Assembly (NCBI GenBank): GCA_910589155.1
Contig: CAJURY010000004.1
Coordinates: 1 to 25,515, forward strand
DNA length: 25,515 nucleotides
Source: an uncultured Oscillospiraceae bacterium
Lineage (GTDB): Bacteria; Bacillota; Clostridia; Oscillospirales; Oscillospiraceae
Direction: 5' to 3'
Within the stretch, counting starts at the first letter, position 1; the number at the start of each line of letters is the position of its first letter. The notes under the pieces are model-generated. The model saw only the letters and a program-made list of their open reading frames with translations. It did no database searches and was not told the origin of the DNA. This document shows positions 20,956 to 25,515 of this stretch, piece by piece. The translations under genes were made by a program, and so were the position numbers.

Positions 20956-22212
20956 ATGCATTATATCGAAATTTTAGAGACAATTAGTTGGATTTTGGCA
21001 TTGCTCACCGGTATTTGTTATTTTTACCAAACCGTTTATTTGGCGGTTCCTTTTCTGGGCAAGCAGAAAGCGCATCAGTCCGCCGTATACCATCGGTACG
21101 CCATTTTGATTGCCGCACGAAACGAGGAGGCGGTGCTTCCTCACTTGCTTGCCAGCATTGCGGCGCAGGATTATCCCGCTGACCTCATTACCACCTATGT
21201 GGTGGCGGACAACTGCACTGACCGCACGGCGGAGCTTGCCGAAAGCTGCGGCGCGAAGGTTTTTGTCCGGCAGAATCGGAAGGAGATTGGCAAGGGCTAC
21301 GCTTTGCATCATTTGCTGGAGCAAATCAAAGCATCCGGCGAGTATGAAACTTTCGACGCTTTTCTGGTTTTTGACGCGGATAACCTGTTGGAACCCAATT
21401 ACATCACAGAAATCAACAAAACATATTCCGACGGCTACGAGGCGTTCTGCGGCTACCGAAATACGAAAAATTTTGGAAGCAGTTGGGTTTCCGCCGGGTA
21501 TGCCCTGTGGTATCTCCACGACGCTGTTCACCTCAACCAATCCAGAATGCTGCTGGGCACCACCTGCGCCGTCAGCGGCACCGGGTTCGGTTTCACCCGG
21601 GAGCTTCTGGAGCGGTGCGGCGGCTGGAATTTCTTTACCTTGACGGAAGATATTGAGTTCAATACCTGGTGCGCCACCCGGGGCGTGCGGATTGGATATT
21701 GCCGGGACGCGATTTTGTACGACGAGCAGCCCATTACCTTCCGAACCTCCTGGCGGCAGCGCACCCGCTGGACGCAGGGTGGGCTTCAGGTATCCTTCCG
21801 CTATGCCAAGGATCTCTTCAAGGGCATTTTTATACAGCGGAAGCTGCGGATCAAATATGCCAGCTTTGAAGCGGCGACCTTGGGCGTTTATGGATACAGC
21901 ATCGCCTCTACCAGCTTTGCGTTTGCCCTGGCGACGATTATCCTGCGTCACGGACTGGCGGGTGCGGGAAGGTTTTTGCTGCTTACTCTTGTCACGGCGT
22001 ATGTATCCATGTTTGCCCTTGGCCTTTTGACGACCATTACAGAATGGAAGCGCATTCACGCCACTACAGGGAAGAAAATTGCCGCATTGTTCACCTTTCC
22101 GTTTTTTATGATGAGCTTTGCGCCGATTACCGCCACCGCGCTGTTTCGCAAATTTGAGTGGAAGCCCATTGCGCATACCGTGGCGATTCCTGTCAGCCAA
22201 CTTGTAAAATAA
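20956..22212 (+). CDS. Membrane-bound family 2 glycosyltransferase
   Basis: 418 aa, ATG 6 nt after GGAGG. One N-terminal membrane helix (about 8-33), then a GT-A domain with AARNEEAVLPHLLASIAAQDYP, VVADNCTDRTAE and the DAD motif (D140-D142). TED (230-232) supplies the catalytic base. QRTRW (268-272) is the QxxRW motif of processive synthases of the BcsA/hyaluronan/PgaC type. At least three C-terminal membrane helices follow. It probably polymerises or transfers a sugar from a UDP-donor at the inner membrane; the product is unknown. It is a single-gene unit closed by a strong terminator. Confidence 0.92.
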   Translation: MHYIEILETISWILALLTGICYFYQTVYLAVPFLGKQKAHQSAVYHRYAILIAARNEEAVLPHLLASIAAQDYPADLITTYVVADNCTDRTAELAESCGAKVFVRQNRKEIGKGYALHHLLEQIKASGEYETFDAFLVFDADNLLEPNYITEINKTYSDGYEAFCGYRNTKNFGSSWVSAGYALWYLHDAVHLNQSRMLLGTTCAVSGTGFGFTRELLERCGGWNFFTLTEDIEFNTWCATRGVRIGYCRDAILYDEQPITFRTSWRQRTRWTQGGLQVSFRYAKDLFKGIFIQRKLRIKYASFEAATLGVYGYSIASTSFAFALATIILRHGLAGAGRFLLLTLVTAYVSMFALGLLTTITEWKRIHATTGKKIAALFTFPFFMMSFAPITATALFRKFEWKPIAHTVAIPVSQLVK

Positions 22213-22251
22213 AAAAGCGGCGGTTCCAAAAATCGGAACCGCCGCTTTTTT
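22211..22251. terminator. Bidirectional terminator after the glycosyltransferase
   Basis: Seventeen-bp perfect stem (22211-22227/22235-22251) with a 7-nt loop, flanked by A6 and T6. Confidence 0.92.
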
Positions 22252-22407
22252 GTTTATAGAAACGCCGCAGCGGTTTTCAGCGGATCTTTTAACCTATCCG
22301 TTCAGTTTGAAAAGTGGGAAATACATCCAGTATTCCCGCTCTTTCCAAACTTTCGCCTGGGTCAAAATCTCTCGTCGAAAATCCGTGCTCCATTATGCGG
22401 CAGCGCC

Positions 22408-23523
22408 TTATGCTTCGTCATATTCGCACTGTATATATTTTCTGTCCCATTGATCGTCGAAAAGATTGGACTGGGCGGACATGGGACAGCCGTGATACAG
22501 ATCGTCCGACAGCTCCTCCAACACCTCCCGCAGCTCCAGCGGCTCCAGGAAAAACTCCGGGATCCCTTCCGTTCCCAGCCACGCGCCCATAAGGCATCCC
22601 GCCACAGCGCCGGCGCAGGCGCTGTGCCCGGCGTGATTGACTGCCGCCACAATGGCGCCGCTGTAATCACCCGGAAAACGCAGGCAAGCGCAAACAGCCG
22701 CTGCCAGCACCTCCGCGCCGGTAATTGCCCCCAATTGCTCCATGGCGCTTTGGGCGGAAAGAGACGAATGATCCGCCAGATGCTCCGCTTGGGTAAGCAG
22801 CCGCAAAATGGTTTCCGTCTGGGGGAAGCTCGACCCGAACTGCTTGTCCATGGCCTCCTTGGTTTCGTGTACCAGAGCGCGCATGGAAGCGGGGCGGTCG
22901 TAAATAATTTTGCTCACCATATGCGCCAACGTCGCCCCCGGCAGAAAGCCCAGGGGATTTCCATGAGTCAATGCGGCAGCCTCCGCGCCAATTCGGTCAA
23001 TTTCTCCCTGCGACAGCCGCTTGGGATCAAAGAATAGACCCACGGCTGCGGCTCTTGTCAGCCCGCCGCAGCCCTTGGCCTGATTCACCGGTTCTTCCAT
23101 GGTGCCGCTTTGAGGCTTGTTCAGGGCGTCCAGCACCACAAGCTCCGGGTGCCGGCGGGCATGAAGCTGGGTAACGCGATACAGCCAGGTGCAGATCCGC
23201 TCGTCTGTTTTCCGGCCGCCATACCGCTGGGTTTTCGCCCAATCCCGGCAGGCCGCCTCCATATATCTTGCGTAGGGCGCCATTACGCCCCGCAGGCTTC
23301 CCCGGGTCGCGCCGAATAAGAGGCCGTTGGCGGTAAACATGGCAAGCTGCGTGTTCGCGGAAATTTGGGCGTATCCGTTGATGAGATCATAGCCGAGAAT
23401 GCCCTCCGGCCCGAAATTCTCCTGAATCTGCTGTAGGGTCTGATCTTCCACGCAATAGCCCAGCGCATCTCCAGCCGCCATTCCCAATAGGCAGCCGCGA
23501 AATTGATCCTGCTTTCTGTTCAA
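22408..23523 (-). CDS. ADP-ribosylglycohydrolase-family protein, probably catalytically degenerate
   Basis: About 371 aa. The DraG/ARH fold is recognisable from FRGCLLGMAAGDALG at the N-terminus and the C-terminal AIVAAVNHAGHSACAGAVAG. Active members bind two magnesium ions through an acidic (S/T)DDT motif and a C-terminal GDSDT. Here these read SANT (57-60, counted from TTG 23529) and GHSAC (301-305), so four metal-ligand aspartates are missing while the surrounding sequence is kept. The start is TTG: 23523 is 7 nt after GAGGG and is preferred over TTG 23529. Expected role of the family is removal of ADP-ribose from proteins; this copy may bind rather than cut. Confidence 0.85.
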   Translation of the reverse strand: MNRKQDQFRGCLLGMAAGDALGYCVEDQTLQQIQENFGPEGILGYDLINGYAQISANTQLAMFTANGLLFGATRGSLRGVMAPYARYMEAACRDWAKTQRYGGRKTDERICTWLYRVTQLHARRHPELVVLDALNKPQSGTMEEPVNQAKGCGGLTRAAAVGLFFDPKRLSQGEIDRIGAEAAALTHGNPLGFLPGATLAHMVSKIIYDRPASMRALVHETKEAMDKQFGSSFPQTETILRLLTQAEHLADHSSLSAQSAMEQLGAITGAEVLAAAVCACLRFPGDYSGAIVAAVNHAGHSACAGAVAGCLMGAWLGTEGIPEFFLEPLELREVLEELSDDLYHGCPMSAQSNLFDDQWDRKYIQCEYDEA

Positions 23524-23557
23524 CTTCAAGCCCTCACTTTATCACTGATATGGTTTT

Positions 23558-23585
23558 ATTATACCAGAAATAGCCAAATTCGCAA
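23558..23585 (-). promoter_or_regulatory. Promoter of the ADP-ribosylglycohydrolase-like gene
   Basis: On the minus strand, TTGCGA (23580-23585), 16-bp spacer, TATAAT (23558-23563). Confidence 0.65.
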
Positions 23586-23787
23586 GGGGGAAACGCAGAG
23601 AACTTGGTAGAATCCCGGGTTTTCGCTTCGTGAAAATAAAAATTTTTCATTGCCTTCCCGCAAGGCGGCGCGCTTTTCACGAGAGAATAAGCAGCCCCGT
23701 TTCAGGATTTTTGCGGCCATGCAGCGTTCTGCTTGCCGGATCCAGGCACAGTGCCGCAAAATGACTTCTCTCTCTATCATATTGCAG

Positions 23788-23849
23788 AAAAAACACCGCC
23801 GGCTTGGGGTGCTTGCACGTAAAATGCAGACATACGTCCCTGCCGGCGG
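23788..23849 (-). terminator. Terminator of the mscL operon
   Basis: CCGCCGGC (23796-23803) pairs with 23842-23849; the 38-nt loop can fold further (ACGT and GGG/CCC pairs). A T-rich tail follows on the minus strand. Confidence 0.65.
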
Positions 23850-23862
23850 CTATTTTTTCACA

Positions 23863-24369
23863 TTACAGCGGAAAAGCCGGACGTGCGCCGGTTTCCAGAT
23901 AGTCCTGATAGGCTCTGTGCAGCTTATTCATCGAGCGGATCAGAAGCCCCGCAATGATCAGGGCAAATACGCCGGTGAGCATACCGTGATTTACCAAGCT
24001 CATCAGCGTGGCAATGCTGGAATACGCGAAAATCAGAATGGGGAAAATGCGGTTTTTGGTGATTCGCATGGCAATCCCCGTGATCCCGCAAAAAGCCAAA
24101 TCTATAAGGCAGAGCGGGCTGACCAGGAACGTATTGGCAAGCGCCAGCGCCGCCGAGAGAAAGCATAGTACAATTTGTAATGTATAGAGCGTTTTGGTAT
24201 TTTTAGAAGCGTAAGCCTTAAAAAAATCCTTTTCACTACGAATTTCTGGAATCTGCCGTGTCTCTGACCCGGCGCTTCCCAGAGGCATGCCGCAATTGCC
24301 GCAAAAGCCCTGGGCACTTCCAGCCGGCGCGCCGCAGCGGGGGCAATTTCGTTGATTATCGTATTCCAT
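23863..24369 (-). CDS. Zinc-ribbon membrane protein (second paralogue)
   Basis: 168 aa from ATG 24369. Two CxxC pairs near the N-terminus (NCPRCGAP and FCGNCGMP) form a zinc ribbon. Then comes FFKAYASKNTKTLYTL, followed by about four hydrophobic segments and a C-terminal MNKLHRAYQDYLETG. The last two motifs are shared with the upstream gene (FYKAYASSGTKTLL; LNQLYGAYRRFRYTG), so the two are tandem paralogues. The start is chosen because the ribbon begins there; the ribosome binding site is weak (GCGAGA), perhaps relying on coupling across the 14-nt gap. Function unknown. Confidence 0.8.
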   Translation of the reverse strand: MEYDNQRNCPRCGAPAGSAQGFCGNCGMPLGSAGSETRQIPEIRSEKDFFKAYASKNTKTLYTLQIVLCFLSAALALANTFLVSPLCLIDLAFCGITGIAMRITKNRIFPILIFAYSSIATLMSLVNHGMLTGVFALIIAGLLIRSMNKLHRAYQDYLETGARPAFPL

Positions 24370-24383
24370 AAGATGTCTCGCTT

Positions 24384-24896
24384 TCAAATTTTTTTGGCGG
24401 GCAGAATACCGGTATACCGAAAACGCCGATAAGCGCCATATAACTGGTTCAGCAAAACCATAGTTGGAATGGCAAGACCCCAATCCAGAAGATTGAGATA
24501 CACATGATGACGCAGCGTCAAGTTAAATACATTATAAATTACGTTATAGGCAATGACCAGCGCCGACCCGGCGGGGCTTTTAAATCCCAGCAGCAAAATA
24601 GCAGCGACCAGGTAAAACCCAAAGCCGAACAGCCTGATCCAACTCAGCCGCATCGCCGGAGCGAGGATCATGAGGGCGTTATAAATACAGACGATGCTCA
24701 GCAAAATCAAGAGGGTTTTGGTTCCGGAGGATGCATAGGCTTTGTAAAAACCCCGAAACCCACGGATAGGATTTTTTTCCTGTCCGCCGGGAGGAGCCTG
24801 GTAGCTTGTCTGGCTGGCGCCGCAGAACTGGCAAAACCGCTCCTGCGCGTCAATGGTTTGCCGGCAGTGCCAGCAGATTTTTTGATCCGCTTCCAT
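24384..24896 (-). CDS. Zinc-ribbon membrane protein (first paralogue)
   Basis: 170 aa. Cysteine pairs ICWHCRQ and FCQFCGAS form an N-terminal zinc ribbon, followed by a PG-rich linker, FYKAYASSGTKTLL and about four hydrophobic segments. ATG 24896 lies one base after the mscL stop codon, with AAGGA inside the mscL end, so it is translated in the same operon. No function is established for such proteins; a membrane-associated sensor or adaptor is one guess. The association with mscL is noteworthy. Confidence 0.83.
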   Translation of the reverse strand: MEADQKICWHCRQTIDAQERFCQFCGASQTSYQAPPGGQEKNPIRGFRGFYKAYASSGTKTLLILLSIVCIYNALMILAPAMRLSWIRLFGFGFYLVAAILLLGFKSPAGSALVIAYNVIYNVFNLTLRHHVYLNLLDWGLAIPTMVLLNQLYGAYRRFRYTGILPAKKI

Positions 24897-24897
24897 A

Positions 24898-25356
24898 TTA
24901 GTCCTTCTGCGCCAGCAGGTCGCGGATTTCCGTCAGCAAAACCTCCTCTTTGGTGGGGGCTGGCGGCGCAGCAGGCGCTTCCGCTTCCTTTTTCTTGCCC
25001 AGCTCGCTCAGCTTGTTGATGCCCTTCACCAGCCAGAACACCACAAGCGCCAGAATAAGGAAATTGATTACTGTTGACAAAAAAGTACCGTAGTTCAAGG
25101 TATTTGCCACAACTTTGCCGCTTTCATCCAGTTTTTTCCCAAACCATTGGGGCAAAGTAACATACCAATCCGAGAAATTTACGCCGCCCAGGAACATGGA
25201 AACAACGGGCATGATCATATCGTTGGTCAGGGAGGAAGTAATGGTGCTGAAAGCGCCGCCGATGATTACGCCGACGGCCAGACTCATGGCGTTGCCCTTT
25301 ATGGCAAAGGCTTTGAATTCTTCAATCCAACCGGGCTTTTTGATTTTCTTGCTCAT
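24898..25356 (-). CDS. mscL: Large-conductance mechanosensitive channel
   Basis: 152 aa. MscL opens under membrane tension to release solutes during hypo-osmotic shock. The N-terminal amphipathic helix and first pore helix are clear (GWIEEFKAFAIKGNAMSLAVGVIIGGAF, with the conserved GNAMSLAVGVIIG pore stretch), as is TM2 (FLSTVINFLILALVVFWLVKGINKL). The C-terminal helix follows a charged, Ala/Pro-rich linker (KKKEAEAPAAPPAP), ending LLTEIRDLLAQ. GGAAGG precedes ATG 25356. It heads an operon with two zinc-ribbon membrane proteins. Confidence 0.95.
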   Translation of the reverse strand: MSKKIKKPGWIEEFKAFAIKGNAMSLAVGVIIGGAFSTITSSLTNDMIMPVVSMFLGGVNFSDWYVTLPQWFGKKLDESGKVVANTLNYGTFLSTVINFLILALVVFWLVKGINKLSELGKKKEAEAPAAPPAPTKEEVLLTEIRDLLAQKD

Positions 25357-25455
25357 GTTTTCTTTTCCTTCCTTATTTATTCATTTGAAACGCTACAAAA
25401 CAGGGGAGGGGGTATTTTGAAAAACGCTGTCAGACTTTGCAGCGGTTTCGTGCTT

Positions 25456-25515
25456 GCTGTAGGGGCAGATCTATGTGTCCGCCCGGTGGGCAGCGTCCGC
25501 TGGCAATGCGTCACC
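25456..25515. repeat. Edge of a probable dispersed repeat
   Basis: TGTAGGGGCAGATCT followed by TGTCCGCCCGGTGGGC resembles the 'tgtaggggcggat...atccgcccg' repeats often seen between genes of gut Clostridia. GGGC/GCCC arms could fold into a hairpin. The element continues outside the window. Confidence 0.4.

Larger units (their letters stand above)
23530..23862. other. Intergenic region with promoter and terminator only
   Basis: This 333-base stretch contains the promoter above and the terminator of the zinc-ribbon operon (23790-23849). A 73-codon minus-strand frame within it lacks a ribosome binding site and resembles nothing known. Nothing else is recognised. Confidence 0.55.

Noticed and set aside
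20974..22200. 408-codon minus-strand open frame opposite the glycosyltransferase
   Set aside because: The plus strand carries all GT2 motifs plus promoter, ribosome binding site and terminator; the opposite frame has none and no recognisable domain.
23559..23780. 73-codon minus-strand open frame
   Set aside because: No ribosome binding site or recognisable features; it lies over a promoter region.
25417..25515. Possible plus-strand gene starting TTG 25417 after GGGGAGGGGG
   Set aside because: The frame runs into sequence resembling a dispersed GC-rich repeat (translating as LAVGADLCVRP), which commonly gives false ORFs. It cannot be judged without the right flank.

Overview
The window looks like a chromosome segment of an endospore-forming Clostridia bacterium, probably a gut Oscillospirales-type Firmicute. 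This rests on a full-length SpoIVA, strong AGGAGG-type ribosome binding sites, many near-consensus sigma-A promoters (TTGACA-17-TATAAT), mid-range GC, and a secreted endo-beta-N-acetylglucosaminidase typical of host-glycan users. It is mostly ordinary accessory and housekeeping chromosome made of short operons on both strands. There is no CRISPR array, and no transposase or integrase was seen.

Layout. 1-1382 (-): 5' part of a secreted GH85 ENGase behind a large inverted-repeat operator. 1764-3150 (+): lspA-rluD operon. 3207-4833 (-): two-gene ABC exporter, facing a TetR regulator (4962-5462, +) across face-to-face promoters with twin operators. 5541-5681 (-): a small membrane-peptide gene broken by an early stop codon. 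5842-7011 (+): YibE/F membrane protein. 7056-7826 (-): XRE regulator with membrane domain. 8073-8386 (+): YbjQ-family gene with a one-base frameshift. 8434-9909 (-): spoIVA with a probable sigma-E promoter and a hairpin leader. 10072-12113 (+): sugar kinase overlapping a PLP aminotransferase.

12267-13800 (-) is the most informative cluster. A preQ1-I-like riboswitch, a radical SAM enzyme with a CX4CX2C cluster motif and a YhhQ/VUT queuosine-precursor transporter form one operon that reads as queuosine or queuine salvage. 13864-14592 (+) is a ThuA-like protein. A tRNA-Ala(CGC) at 14700-14775 is followed by a patch of small, unusual genes: a 63-aa protein, an AT-rich Cys-rich 118-aa protein, a MITE-like repeat, an endolysin-type amidase and two divergent HTH regulators. 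This patch (14842-17821) resembles a decayed phage-like insertion, though no integrase or clear att duplication is visible.

17952-20725 (-): asd, then a metal-dependent hydrolase coupled to a PnuC-type transporter. 20956-22212 (+): membrane glycosyltransferase of family 2. 22408-23523 (-): an ADP-ribosylglycohydrolase-fold protein that has lost its metal-binding aspartates. 23863-25356 (-): mscL followed by two paralogous zinc-ribbon membrane proteins. The right edge enters a probable dispersed repeat.

All calls come from reading the sequence and recalling family motifs; no database search was run.
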